NCBI GenBank assembly: GCA_964016885.1
Contig: OZ024747.1
Span: 61,140,897 to 61,204,896 of the forward strand
DNA length: 64,000 bases
Reading direction: 5' to 3'
From: Eledone cirrhosa
Taxonomy: Eukaryota > Mollusca > Cephalopoda > Octopoda > Eledonidae
The first letter of the stretch is position 1. Each line of letters begins with the position of its first letter. Below are positions 1 to 19,900 of this stretch, in pieces. The translations under genes were made by a program, and so were the position numbers. The notes under the pieces are model-generated. The model saw only the letters and a list, made by a program, of their open reading frames with translations. It did not search any database and had not been told where the DNA came from.

Positions 1-244
1 ACATTGATGTGGACATATACACATATATAGAGACACTAATATGAACATATACACATATATAGAGACACTAATATGAACATATACACATATATAGAGACAT
101 TGATATGGACATATACACATATATAGAGACATTGATATGAACATATACACATATATACAGACATTGATGTGGACATATACACATATATAGAGACACTGAT
201 ATGGACATATACACCCATGCAAGCGTGGAACAGGGACGTTAAAC

Positions 245-276
<32 letters not shown>

Positions 277-2513
277 CACATATATAGAGACACTAATATA
301 AACATATACACATATATAGAGACACTGATATGGACATATACACATATATAGAGACATTGATATGAACATATACACATATACAGAGACACTGATATGAACA
401 TATACACATATATACAGACATTGATATGGACATATACACAAATATAGAGACACTGATATGGACATATAGACCCATGCAAGCGTGGAACAGGGACGTTAAA
501 CGATGATGATGATGATGATGACACATATATAGACATTAATATGAACATATATACATATATAGAGACATTGATATGAACATATACACATACATAGAAACAC
601 TGATATGACATATACACATATATAGAGACACTGATATGGACATATACATATATATAGAGACACTAATATGAACATATACACATATATAGAAACACTGATA
701 TGAACATATACACATATATAGAGACATTGAGATGAACATATACACATATATAGAGACACTAATATGAACATATACACATATATAGAGACACTGATATGGA
801 CATATACACATATATAGAGACATTGATATGAACATATACACATATACAGAGACACTGATATGAACATATACACATATATACAGACATTGATATGGACATA
901 TACACATATATAGAGACACTGATATGGACATATACACCCATGCAAGCGTGGAACAGGGACTTTAAACGATGATGATGATGATGATGACACATATATAGAG
1001 ACACTAATATGAACATATACACATATTTAGAGACACTATGGACATATACACATACATAGAGACACTGATATGGACATATACACATATATACAGACATTAA
1101 TATGAATATATACACATATATAGAGACATTGATAAGAACATATACACATATACAGAGACACTGATATGAACATATACACAGATATACAGACATTGATCTG
1201 GACATATACACATATATAGAGACATTGATATGAACATATACACATATTTAGAGACACTATGGACATATACACATACATAGAGACACTGATATGGACATAT
1301 ACACATATATACAGACGTTAATATGAATATATACACATATATAGAGACATTGATATGAACATATACACATATACAGAGACACTGATATGAACATATACAC
1401 ATATATACAGACATTGATATGGACATATACACATATATAGAGACATTGATATGAACATATACACATATATAGAGACACTATGGACATATACACATACATA
1501 GAGACACTGATATGGACATATACACATATATAGAGACATTAATATGAATACATACACATATATAAAGACATTGATATGAACATAGACACATATACAGAGA
1601 CACTTATATCAACATATACACATATATATAGACATTGATATGGACATATACACCCATGCATGCGTAGAACATGGACGTTAAACGATGATGATGATGATAA
1701 TGATGACACATATATAGAGACATTAATATGAACATATATACATATATAGAGACATTGATATGGACATATACACATATATAGAGACACTGATATGGACATA
1801 TACACATATATAGAGACACTAATATGAACATATACACATATATAGAGACACTAATATGAACATATACACATATATAGAGACATTGATATGGACATATACA
1901 CATATATAGAGACATTGATATGAACATATACACATATATAGAGACATTGATGTGGACATATACACATATATAGAGACACTGATATGGACATATAGACCCA
2001 TGCAAGCGTGGAACAGGGACGTTAAACGATGATGATGATGATGATGATGATGACACATATATAGAGACATTAATATGAACATATATACATATATAGAGAC
2101 ATTGATATGAACATATACACATACATAGAAACACTGATATGACATATACACATATATAGAGACACTGATATGGACATATACATATATATAGAGACAATAA
2201 TATGAACATATACACATATATAGAGACACTAATATGAACATATACACATATATAGAGACATTGATATGGACATATACACATATATAGAGACATTGATATG
2301 AACATATACACATATACAGAGACACTGATATGAACATATACACATATATACAGACATTGATATGGACATATACACATATATACAGACATTGATATGAACA
2401 TATACACATATATAGAGACACTATGGACATATACACATACATAGAGACACTGATATGGACATATACACATATATAGAGACATTAATATGAACATATACAC
2501 ATATACAGAGACA

Positions 2514-5500
2514 CTAATATGAACATATACACATATACAGAGACACTAATATGAACATATACACATATATACAGACATTGATATGGACATATACACATAT
2601 ATAGAGACACTGATATGGACATATACACATATATAGAGACACTAATATGAACATATACACATATACAGAGACACTAATATGAACATATACACATATATAC
2701 AGACATTGATATGGACATATACACATATATAGAGACACTGATATGGACATATACACCCATGCAAGCGTGGAACAGGGACGTTAAACGATGATGATGATGA
2801 TGATGATGATGACACATATATAGAGACATTGATATGAACATATACACATACATAGAAACACTGATATGACATATACACATATATAGAGACACTGATATGG
2901 ACATATACATAAATATAGAGACACTAATATGAACATATACACATATATAGAAACACTGATATGAACATATACACATATATAGAGACATTGATATGAACAT
3001 ATACACATATATAGAGACACTAATATGAACATATACACATATATAGAGACATTGATATGAACATATACACATATACAGAGACACTGATATGAACATATAC
3101 ACATATATACAGACATCGATATGGACATATACACATATATAGAGACACAGATATAGACATTGATATGGACATATACACCCATGCAAGCGTGGAACAGGGA
3201 TGTTAAACGATGATGATGATGATGATGATGATGATGACACATATATAGAGACATTAATATGAACATATATACATATATAGAGACATTGATATAACATATA
3301 CACATATATAGAGACACTGATATGGACATATACATATATATAGAGACACTAATATGAACATATACACACATATAGAGACATTGATATGTACATATACACA
3401 TATATAGAGACATTGATATGAACATATACACATATATACAGACATTGATATGGACATATACACATATATACAGACATTGATATGAACATATACACATATA
3501 TAGAGACACTATGGATATATACACATACATAGAGACACTGATATGGACATATACACATATATAGAGACATTAATATGAACATATACACATATACAGAGAC
3601 ACTAATATGAACATATACACATATACAGAGACACTAATATGAACATATACACATATATACAGACATTGATATGGACATATACACATATATAGAGACACTG
3701 ATATGGACATATACACCCATGCAAGCGTGGAACAGGGACGTTAAACGATGATGATGATGATGATGACGATGACACATATATAGAGACATTGATATGAACA
3801 TATACACATACATAGAAACACTGATATGACAAATACACATATATAGAGACACTGATATGAACATATACACATATATAGAAACACTGATATGAACATATAC
3901 ACATATATAGAGACATTGTTATGAACATATACACATATATAGAGACACTGATATGGACATATACACATATATAGAGACATTGATATGAACATATACACAT
4001 AAATACAGATATTGATATGGACATATACACATATATAGAGACACTGATATGGACATATACACATATATAGAGACATTGATATGAACATATACACATATAC
4101 AGAGACACTGATATGAACATATACACATATATACAGACATTGATATGAACATATACACATTATAGAGACACTATGGACATATACACATACATAGAGACAC
4201 TGATATGGACATATACACATATATAGAGACATTAATATGAACATATACACATATATAGAGACATTGATATGGACATATACACATATATAGAGACACTGAT
4301 ATGGACATATACACATATATAGAGACACTGATATGGACATATACACATATATAGAGACACTAATATGAACATATACACATATATAGAAACACTGATATGA
4401 ACATATACACATATATAGAGACATTGATATGGACATATACACATATATAGAGACATTGATATGAACATATACACATATACAGAGACACTGATATGAACAT
4501 ATACACATATATACAGACATTGATATGGACATATACACATATATAGAGACACTGATATGGACATATACACCCATGCAAGCGTGGAACAGGGATGTTAAAC
4601 GATGATGATGATGATGATGACACATATATAGAGACATTAATATGAACATATATACATATATAGAGACATTGATATGAACATATGCACATACATAGAAACA
4701 CTGATATGATATATACACATATATAGAGACACTGATATGGACATATACGTATATATAGAGACACTAATATGAACATATACACATATATAGAAACACTGAT
4801 ATGAACATATATACATATATAGAGACATTGATATGAACATATACACATATATAGAGACATTGATATGAACATATACACATATAGAGACATTGATATGGAC
4901 ATATACACATATATAGAGACACTAATATGAACATATACACATATATAGAGACACTAATATGAACATATACACATATATAGAGACATTGATATGGACATAT
5001 ACACATATATAGAGACATTGATATGAACATATACACATATATACAGACATTGATGTGGACATATACACATATATAGAGACACTGATATGGACATATACAC
5101 CCATGCAAGCGTGGAACAGGGACGTTAAACGATGATGATGATGATGACACATATATAGAGACATTAATATGAACATATACACATATATAGAGACACTAAT
5201 ATGAACATATACACATATATAGAGACATTGATATGGACATATACACATATATAGAGGCATTGATATGAACGTATACACATATACAGAGACACTGATATGA
5301 ACATATACACATATACAGAGACATTGATATGAACATATACACATATATACAGACATCGATATGGACATATACACATATATAGAGACACTGATATGGACAT
5401 ATACACCCATGCAAGCGTGGAACAGGGACGTTAAACGATGATGATGATGATGACACATATATAGAGACACTAATATAAACATATACACATATATAGAGAC

Positions 5501-8500
5501 ATTGATATGAACATATACACATATACAGAGACACTGATATGAACATATATACAGACATTGATATGGACATATACACATATATAGAGACACTGATATGGAC
5601 ATATAGACCCATGCAAGCGTGGAACAGGGACGTTAAACGATGATGATGATGATGATGATGATGATGACACATATATAGACATTAATATGAACATATATAC
5701 ATATATAGAGACATTGATATGAACATATACACATACATAAAAACACTGATATGACATATACACATATATAGAGACACTGATATGGACATATACATATATA
5801 TAGAGACACTAATATGAACATATACACATATATAGAAACACTGATATGAACATATACACATATATAGAGACATTGATATGAACATATACACATATACAGA
5901 GACACTGATATGAACATATACACATATATACAGACATTGATATGGACATATACACATATATAGAGACACTGATATGGACATATACAACCATGCAAGCGTG
6001 GAACAGGGACGTTAAACGATGATGATGATGATGATGATGATGACACATATATAGAGACACTAATATGAACATATACACATATTTAGAGACACTATGGACA
6101 TATACACATACATAGAGACACTGATATGGACATATACACATATATACAGACATTAATATGAATATATACACATATATAGAGACATTGATATGAACATATA
6201 CACATATACAGAGACACTGATATGAACATATACACAGATATACAGACATTGATATGGACATATACACATATATAGAGACATTGATATGAACATATACACA
6301 TATTTAGAGACACTATGGACATATACACATACATAGAGACACTGATATGGACATATACACATATATACAGACATTAATATGAATATATACACATATATAG
6401 AGACATTGATATGAACATATACACATATACAGAGACACTGATATGAACATATACACATATATACAGACATTGATATGGACATATACACATATATAGAGAC
6501 ATTGATATGAACATATACACATATATAGAGACACTATGGACATATACACATACATAGAGACACTGATATGGACATATACACATATATAGAGACATTAATA
6601 TGAATATATACATATATACAGAGACACTGATATGAACATATACACATATATACAGACATTGATATGGACATATACACATATATAGAGACACTGATATGGA
6701 CATATACACCCATGCAAGCGTGGAACAGGGACGTTGAACGATGATGATGACACATATATAGAGACACTAATATAAACATATACACATATATAGAGACACT
6801 GATATGGACATATACACATATATAGAGACATTGATATGAACATATACACATATACAGAGACACTGATATGAACATATACACATATATACAGACATTGATA
6901 TGGACATATACACATATATAGAGACACTGATATGGACATATACACCCATGCAAGCGTGGAACAGGGACGTTGAACGATGATGATGATGATGATGACACAT
7001 ATATAGACATTAATATGAACATATATACATATATAGAGACATTGATATGAACATATACACATACATAGATACACATATATAGAGACACTGATATGGACAT
7101 ATACATATATATAGACAGTAATATGAACATATACACATATATAGAGACATTGATATGAACATATACACATATATAGAGACACTAATATGAACATATACAC
7201 ATATATAGAGAGATTGATTGGGACATATACACATATATAGAGACATTGATATGAACATATTCACATATACAGAGACACTGATATGAACATATACACATAT
7301 ATACAGACATTGATATGGACATATACACATATATAGAGACATTGATATGAACATATACACATATATAGAGACACTATGGACATATACACATACATAGAGA
7401 CACTGATATGGACATATACACATATATAGAGACATTAATATGAACATATACACATATATAGAGACACTGATATGAACATATACACATATATACAGACATT
7501 GATATGGACATATACACATATATAGAGACATTGATATGAACATATACACATATATAGAGACACTGATATGGACATATACACATATATAGAGACACTGATA
7601 TGGACATATACATATATATAGAGACACTAATATGAACATATACAGATATATAGAGACACTGATATGAACATATACACATATATACAGACATTGATATGGA
7701 CATATACACATATATAGAGACATTGATATGAACATATACACATATATAGAGACACTGATATGGACATATACACATATATAGAGACACTGATATGGACATA
7801 TACATATATATAGAGACACTAATATGAACATATACACATATATAGAGACACTGATATATACATATACACATATATACAGACATTGATATGGACATATACA
7901 CATATATAGAGACATTGATATGAACATATACACATATATAGAGACACTGATATGGACATATACACATATATAGAGACACTGATATTAACATATACACATA
8001 TATAGAGACATTGATATGGACATATACACATATATAGAGACATGGATATGGACTTATACACATATATAGAGACATTGATATGGACATATACACATATATA
8101 GAGACATTGATATGGACATATACACATATATAGAGACATTGATATGGACATAAACACATATATAGAGTCATTGATATGAACATAGACACATATACAGAGA
8201 CACTTATATGAACATATACACATATATATAGACATTGATATGGACATATACACCCATGCATGCGTGGAACAGGGACGTTAAACGATGATGATGATGATAA
8301 TGATGACACATATATAGAGACATTAATATGAACATATATACATATATAGAGACATTGATATGAACATGTACACATACATAGAAACACTGATATGAACATA
8401 TACACATATATAGAGACACTGATTTGGACATATACACATATATAGAGACACTAATATGAACATATACACATATATAGAGACATTGATATAGACATATACA

Positions 8501-9729
8501 CATATATAGAGACATTGATATGAACATATACACATATATAGAGACATTGATGTGGACATATACACATATATAGAGACACTGATATGGACATATACACCCA
8601 TGCAAGCGTGGAACAGGGACGTTAAACGATGATGATGATGATGATGACACATATATAGAGACATTAATATGAACATATATACATATATAGAGACATTGAT
8701 ATGAACATATACACATACATAGAAACACTGATATGACATATACACATATATAGAGACACTGATATGGACATATACATATATATAGAGACAATAATATGAA
8801 CATATACACATATATAGAGACACTAATATGAACATATACACATATATAGAGACATTGATATGGACATATACACATATATAGAGACATTGATATGAACATA
8901 TACACATATACAGAGACATTGATATGGACATATACACATATATACAGACAGTGATATGAACATATACACATATATAGAGACACTATGGACATATACACAT
9001 ACATAGAGACACTGATATGGACATATACACATATATAGAGACATTAATATGAACATATACACATATACAGAGACACTAATATGAACATATACACATATAC
9101 AGAGACACTAATATGAACATATACACATATATACAGACATTGATATGGACATATACACATACATAGAAACACTGATATGACATATACACATATATAGAGA
9201 CACTGATATGGACATATACATAAATATAGAGACACTAATATGAACATATACACATATATAGAAACACTGATATGAACATATACACATATATAGAGACATT
9301 GATATGAACATATACACATATATAGAGACACTAATATGAACATATACACATACATAGAGACATTGATATGAACATATACACATATACAGAGACACTGATA
9401 TGAACATATACACATATATAGAGACACTGATATGGACATATACACCCATGCAAGCGTGGAACAGGGACGTTAAACGATGATGATGATGATGACACATATA
9501 TAGAGACATTAATATGAACATATACACATATACAGAGACACTGATATGAACATATACACATATATACAGACATTGATATGGACATATACACATATATAGA
9601 GACATTGATATGAACATATACACATATATAGAGACACTATGGACATATACACATACATAGAGACACTGATATGGACATATACACATATATAGAGACATTA
9701 ATATGAACATATACACATATACAGAGACA
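2514..9729. repeat. higher-order satellite block A, copy 1
   Basis: Corresponds unit by unit to 9,730-16,987. The offset between equivalent positions is 7,216 at the left, 7,255 from about 3,350, 7,287 from about 3,750, 7,281 between about 5,650 and 6,740, then 7,287 again. The steps are a 39-bp duplication in copy 2 near 10,510-10,560, one extra 32-bp unit near 11,150, and changes of two GAT triplets in cassettes. Homology probably extends a little left of 2,514. Confidence 0.85.
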
Positions 9730-12700
9730 CTAATATGAACATATACACATATACAGAGACACTAATATGAACATATACACATATATACAGACATTGATAT
9801 GGACATATACACATATATAGAGACACTGATATGGACATATACACATATATAGAGACACTAATATGAACATATACACATATACAGAGACACTAATATGAAC
9901 ATATACACATATATACAGACATTGATATGGACATATACACATATATAGAGACACTGATATGGACATATACACCCATGCAAGCGTGGAACAGGGACGTTAA
10001 ACGATGATGATGATGATGATGATGATGACACATATATAGAGACATTGATATGAACATATACACATACATAGAAACACTGATATGACATATACACATATAT
10101 AGAGACACTGATATGGACATATACATAAATATAGAGACACTAATATGAACATATACACATATATAGAAACACTGATATGAACATATACACATATATAGAG
10201 ACATTGATATGAACATATACACATATATAGAGACACTAATATGAACATATACACATATATAGAGACATTGATATGAACATATACACATATACAGAGACAC
10301 TGATATGAACATATACACATATATACAGACATCGATATGGACATATACACATATATAGAGACACAGATATAGACATTGATATGGACATATACACCCATGC
10401 AAGCGTGGAACAGGGATGTTAAACGATGATGATGATGATGATGATGATGATGACACATATATAGAGACATTAATATGAACATATATACATATATAGAGAC
10501 ATTGATATAACATATACACATATATACATATATAGAGACATTGATATAACATATACACATATATAGAGACACTGATATGGACATATACATATATATAGAG
10601 ACACTAATATGAACATATACACACATATAGAGACATTGATATGTACATATACACATATATAGAGACATTGATATGAACATATACACATATATACAGACAT
10701 TGATATGGACATATACACATATATACAGACATTGATATGAACATATACACATATATAGAGACACTATGGATATATACACATACATAGAGACACTGATATG
10801 GACATATACACATATATAGAGACATTAATATGAACATATACACATATACAGAGACACTAATATGAACATATACACATATACAGAGACACTAATATGAACA
10901 TATACACATATATACAGACATTGATATGGACATATACACATATATAGAGACACTGATATGGACATATACACCCATGCAAGCGTGGAACAGGGACGTTAAA
11001 CGATGATGATGATGATGATGACGATGACACATATATAGAGACATTGATATGAACATATACACATACATAGAAACACTGATATGACAAATACACATATATA
11101 GAGACACTGATATGAACATATACACATATATAGAAACACTGATATGAACATATACACATATATAGAAACACTGATATGAACATATACACATATATAGAGA
11201 CATTGTTATGAACATATACACATATATAGAGACACTGATATGGACATATACACATATATAGAGACATTGATATGAACATATACACATAAATACAGATATT
11301 GATATGGACATATACACATATATAGAGACACTGATATGGACATATACACATATATAGAGACATTGATATGAACATATACACATATACAGAGACACTGATA
11401 TGAACATATACACATATATACAGACATTGATATGAACATATACACATTATAGAGACACTATGGACATATACACATACATAGAGACACTGATATGGACATA
11501 TACACATATATAGAGACATTAATATGAACATATACACATATATAGAGACATTGATATGGACATATACACATATATAGAGACACTGATATGGACATATACA
11601 CATATATAGAGACACTGATATGGACATATACACATATATAGAGACACTAATATGAACATATACACATATATAGAAACACTGATATGAACATATACACATA
11701 TATAGAGACATTGATATGGACATATACACATATATAGAGACATTGATATGAACATATACACATATACAGAGACACTGATATGAACATATACACATATATA
11801 CAGACATTGATATGGACATATACACATATATAGAGACACTGATATGGACATATACACCCATGCAAGCGTGGAACAGGGATGTTAAACGATGATGATGATG
11901 ATGATGACACATATATAGAGACATTAATATGAACATATATACATATATAGAGACATTGATATGAACATATGCACATACATAGAAACACTGATATGATATA
12001 TACACATATATAGAGACACTGATATGGACATATACGTATATATAGAGACACTAATATGAACATATACACATATATAGAAACACTGATATGAACATATATA
12101 CATATATAGAGACATTGATATGAACATATACACATATATAGAGACATTGATATGAACATATACACATATAGAGACATTGATATGGACATATACACATATA
12201 TAGAGACACTAATATGAACATATACACATATATAGAGACACTAATATGAACATATACACATATATAGAGACATTGATATGGACATATACACATATATAGA
12301 GACATTGATATGAACATATACACATATATACAGACATTGATGTGGACATATACACATATATAGAGACACTGATATGGACATATACACCCATGCAAGCGTG
12401 GAACAGGGACGTTAAACGATGATGATGATGATGACACATATATAGAGACATTAATATGAACATATACACATATATAGAGACACTAATATGAACATATACA
12501 CATATATAGAGACATTGATATGGACATATACACATATATAGAGGCATTGATATGAACGTATACACATATACAGAGACACTGATATGAACATATACACATA
12601 TACAGAGACATTGATATGAACATATACACATATATACAGACATCGATATGGACATATACACATATATAGAGACACTGATATGGACATATACACCCATGCA

Positions 12701-15700
12701 AGCGTGGAACAGGGACGTTAAACGATGATGATGATGATGACACATATATAGAGACACTAATATAAACATATACACATATATAGAGACATTGATATGAACA
12801 TATACACATATACAGAGACACTGATATGAACATATATACAGACATTGATATGGACATATACACATATATAGAGACACTGATATGGACATATAGACCCATG
12901 CAAGCGTGGAACAGGGACGTTAAACGATGATGATGATGATGATGATGATACATATATAGACATTAATATGAACATATATACATATATAGAGACATTGATA
13001 TGAACATATACACATACATAAAAACACTGATATGACATATACACATATATAGAGACACTGATATGGACATATACATATATATAGAGACACTAATATGAAC
13101 ATATACACATATATAGAAACACTGATATGAACATATACACATATATAGAGACATTGATATGAACATATACACATATACAGAGACACTGATATGAACATAT
13201 ACACATATATACAGACATTGATATGGACATATACACATATATAGAGACACTGATATGGACATATACAACCATGCAAGCGTGGAACAGGGACGTTAAACGA
13301 TGATGATGATGATGATGATGATGACACATATATAGAGACACTAATATGAACATATACACATATTTAGAGACACTATGGACATATACACATACATAGAGAC
13401 ACTGATATGGACATATACACATATATACAGACATTAATATGAATATATACACATATATAGAGACATTGATATGAACATATACACATATACAGAGACACTG
13501 ATATGAACATATACACAGATATACAGACATTGATATGGACATATACACATATATAGAGACATTGATATGAACATATACACATATTTAGAGACACTATGGA
13601 CATATACACATACATAGAGACACTGATATGGACATATACACATATATACAGACATTAATATGAATATATACACATATATAGAGACATTGATATGAACATA
13701 TACACATATACAGAGACACTGATATGAACATATACACATATATACAGACATTGATATGGACATATACACATATATAGAGACATTGATATGAACATATACA
13801 CATATATAGAGACACTATGGACATATACACATACATAGAGACACTGATATGGACATATACACATATATAGAGACATTAATATGAATATATACATATATAC
13901 AGAGACACTGATATGAACATATACACATATATACAGACATTGATATGGACATATACACATATATAGAGACACTGATATGGACATATACACCCATGCAAGC
14001 GTGGAACAGGGACGTTGAACGATGATGATGATGATGACACATATATAGAGACACTAATATAAACATATACACATATATAGAGACACTGATATGGACATAT
14101 ACACATATATAGAGACATTGATATGAACATATACACATATACAGAGACACTGATATGAACATATACACATATATACAGACATTGATATGGACATATACAC
14201 ATATATAGAGACACTGATATGGACATATACACCCATGCAAGCGTGGAACAGGGACGTTGAACGATGATGATGATGATGATGACACATATATAGACATTAA
14301 TATGAACATATATACATATATAGAGACATTGATATGAACATATACACATACATAGATACACATATATAGAGACACTGATATGGACATATACATATATATA
14401 GACAGTAATATGAACATATACACATATATAGAGACATTGATATGAACATATACACATATATAGAGACACTAATATGAACATATACACATATATAGAGAGA
14501 TTGATTGGGACATATACACATATATAGAGACATTGATATGAACATATTCACATATACAGAGACACTGATATGAACATATACACATATATACAGACATTGA
14601 TATGGACATATACACATATATAGAGACATTGATATGAACATATACACATATATAGAGACACTATGGACATATACACATACATAGAGACACTGATATGGAC
14701 ATATACACATATATAGAGACATTAATATGAACATATACACATATATAGAGACACTGATATGAACATATACACATATATACAGACATTGATATGGACATAT
14801 ACACATATATAGAGACATTGATATGAACATATACACATATATAGAGACACTGATATGGACATATACACATATATAGAGACACTGATATGGACATATACAT
14901 ATATATAGAGACACTAATATGAACATATACAGATATATAGAGACACTGATATGAACATATACACATATATACAGACATTGATATGGACATATACACATAT
15001 ATAGAGACATTGATATGAACATATACACATATATAGAGACACTGATATGGACATATACACATATATAGAGACACTGATATGGACATATACATATATATAG
15101 AGACACTAATATGAACATATACACATATATAGAGACACTGATATATACATATACACATATATACAGACATTGATATGGACATATACACATATATAGAGAC
15201 ATTGATATGAACATATACACATATATAGAGACACTGATATGGACATATACACATATATAGAGACACTGATATTAACATATACACATATATAGAGACATTG
15301 ATATGGACATATACACATATATAGAGACATGGATATGGACTTATACACATATATAGAGACATTGATATGGACATATACACATATATAGAGACATTGATAT
15401 GGACATATACACATATATAGAGACATTGATATGGACATAAACACATATATAGAGTCATTGATATGAACATAGACACATATACAGAGACACTTATATGAAC
15501 ATATACACATATATATAGACATTGATATGGACATATACACCCATGCATGCGTGGAACAGGGACGTTAAACGATGATGATGATGATAATGATGACACATAT
15601 ATAGAGACATTAATATGAACATATATACATATATAGAGACATTGATATGAACATGTACACATACATAGAAACACTGATATGAACATATACACATATATAG

Positions 15701-16987
15701 AGACACTGATTTGGACATATACACATATATAGAGACACTAATATGAACATATACACATATATAGAGACATTGATATAGACATATACACATATATAGAGAC
15801 ATTGATATGAACATATACACATATATAGAGACATTGATGTGGACATATACACATATATAGAGACACTGATATGGACATATACACCCATGCAAGCGTGGAA
15901 CAGGGACGTTAAACGATGATGATGATGATGATGACACATATATAGAGACATTAATATGAACATATATACATATATAGAGACATTGATATGAACATATACA
16001 CATACATAGAAACACTGATATGACATATACACATATATAGAGACACTGATATGGACATATACATATATATAGAGACAATAATATGAACATATACACATAT
16101 ATAGAGACACTAATATGAACATATACACATATATAGAGACATTGATATGGACATATACACATATATAGAGACATTGATATGAACATATACACATATACAG
16201 AGACATTGATATGGACATATACACATATATACAGACAGTGATATGAACATATACACATATATAGAGACACTATGGACATATACACATACATAGAGACACT
16301 GATATGGACATATACACATATATAGAGACATTAATATGAACATATACACATATACAGAGACACTAATATGAACATATACACATATACAGAGACACTAATA
16401 TGAACATATACACATATATACAGACATTGATATGGACATATACACATACATAGAAACACTGATATGACATATACACATATATAGAGACACTGATATGGAC
16501 ATATACATAAATATAGAGACACTAATATGAACATATACACATATATAGAAACACTGATATGAACATATACACATATATAGAGACATTGATATGAACATAT
16601 ACACATATATAGAGACACTAATATGAACATATACACATACATAGAGACATTGATATGAACATATACACATATACAGAGACACTGATATGAACATATACAC
16701 ATATATAGAGACACTGATATGGACATATACACCCATGCAAGCGTGGAACAGGGACGTTAAACGATGATGATGATGATGACACATATATAGAGACATTAAT
16801 ATGAACATATACACATATACAGAGACACTGATATGAACATATACACATATATACAGACATTGATATGGACATATACACATATATAGAGACATTGATATGA
16901 ACATATACACATATATAGAGACACTATGGACATATACACATACATAGAGACACTGATATGGACATATACACATATATAGAGACATTA
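9730..16987. repeat. higher-order satellite block A, copy 2
   Basis: Second copy of the block at 2,514-9,729. Long minus-strand translations agree residue for residue over hundreds of codons, for example 343 codons at 7,374-8,405 and 14,661-15,692. After about 16,987 the order of unit variants changes to that of the next repeat level. Confidence 0.85.
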
Positions 16988-19900
16988 ATATGAATATATA
17001 CATATATACAGAGACACTGATATGAACATATACACAGATATACAGACATTGATATGGACATATACACATATATATAGACATTGATATGGAAATATACACC
17101 CACGCTAGCGTGGAACAGGGACGTTAAACGATAATGATGATGACGATGACACATATATAGAGACACTAATATAAACATATACACATATATAGAGACACTG
17201 ATATGGACATATACACATATATAGAGACATTGATATGAACATATACACATATACAGAGACACTGATATGAACATATACACATATATACAGACATTGATAT
17301 GGACATATACACATATATAAAGACACTGATATGGACATATACACCCATGCAAGCGTGGAACAGGGACGTTGAACGATGATGATGATGATGATGACACATA
17401 TATAGACATTAATATGAACATATATACATATATAGAGACATTGATATGAACATATACACATACATAGATACACATATATAGAGACACTGATATGGACATA
17501 TACATATATATAGACAGTAATATGAACATATACACATATATAGAGACATTGATATGAACATATACACATATATAGAGAGATTAATTGGGACATATACACA
17601 TATATAGAGACATTGATATGAACATATACACATATACAGAGACACTGATATGAACATATACACATATATACAGACATTGATATGGACATATACACATATA
17701 TAGAGACATTGATATGAACGTATACACATATATAGAGACACTATGGACATATACACATACATAGAGACACTGATATGGACATATACACATATATAGAGAC
17801 ATTAATATGAACATATACACATATATAGAGACACTGATATGAACATATACACATATATACAGACATTGATATGGACATATACACATATATAGAGACATTG
17901 ATATGAACATATACACATATATAGAGACACTGATATGGACATATACACATATATAGAGACACTGATATGGACATATACATATATATAGAGACACTAATAT
18001 GAACATATACACATATATAGAGACACTGATATATACATATACACATATATACAGACATTGATATGGACATATACACATATATAGAGACATTGATATGAAC
18101 ATATACACATATATAGAGACACTGATATGGACATATACACATATATAGAGACACTGATATTAACATATACACATATATAGAGACATTGATATGGACATAT
18201 ACACATATATAGAGACATGGATATGGACTTATACACATATATAGAGACATTGATATGGACATATACACATATATAGAGACATTGATATGGACATAAACAC
18301 ATATATAGAGTCGTTGATATGAACATAGACACATATACAGACACACTTATATGAACATATACACATATATATAGACATTGATATGGACATATACACCCAT
18401 GCATGCGTGGAACAGGGACGTTGAACGATGATGATGATGATAATGATGACACATATATAGAGACATTAATATGAACATATATACATATATAGAGACATTG
18501 ATATGAACATGTACACATACATAGAAACACTGATATGAACATATACACATATATAGAGACACTGATATGGACATATACACATATATAGAGACACTAATAT
18601 GAACATATACACATATATAGAGACATTGATATGGACATATACACATATATAGAGACATTGATATGAACATATACACATATATAGAGACATTGATGTGGAC
18701 ATATACACATATATAGAGACACTGATATGGACATATACACCCATGCAAGCGTGGAACAGGGACGTTAAACGATGATGATGATGATGATGATGATGACACA
18801 TATATAGAGACATTAATATGAACATATATACATATATAGAGACATTGATATGAACATATACACATACATAGAAACACTGATATGACATATACACATATAT
18901 AGAGACACTGATATGGACATATACATATATATAGAGACACTAATATGAACATATACACATATATAGAGACATTGATATGGACATATACACATATATAGAG
19001 ACATTGATATGAACATATACACATATACAGAGACACTGATATGAACATATACACATATATACAGACATTGATATGGACATATACACATATATACAGACAT
19101 TGATATGAACATATACACATATATAGAGACACTATGGACATATACACATACATAGAGACACTGATATGGACATATACACATATATAGAGACATTAATATG
19201 AACATATACACATATACAGAGACACTAATATGAACATATACACATATACAGAGACACTAATATGAACATATACACATATATACAGACATTGATATGGACA
19301 TATACACATATATAGAGACACTGATATGGACATATACACATATATAGAGACACTAATATGAACATATACACATATACAGAGACACTAATATGAACATATA
19401 CACATATATACAGACATTGATATGGACATATACACATATATAGAGACACTGATATGGACATATACACCCATGCAAGCGTGGAACAGGGACGTTAAACGAT
19501 GATGATGATGATGATGACGATGACACATATATAGAGACACTAATATAAACATATACACATATATAGAGACACTGATATGGACATATACATAAATATAGAG
19601 ACACTAATATGAACATATACACATATATAGAAACACTGATATGAACATATACACATATATAGAGACATTGATATGAACATATACACATATATAGAGACAC
19701 TAATATGAACATATACACATATATAGAGACATTGATATGAACATATACACATATATAGAGACACTAATATGAACATATACACATATATAGAGAGATTGAT
19801 TGGGACATATACACATATATAGACATTGATATGAACATATACACATATACAGAGACACTGATATGAACATATACACATATATACAGACATTGATATGGAC

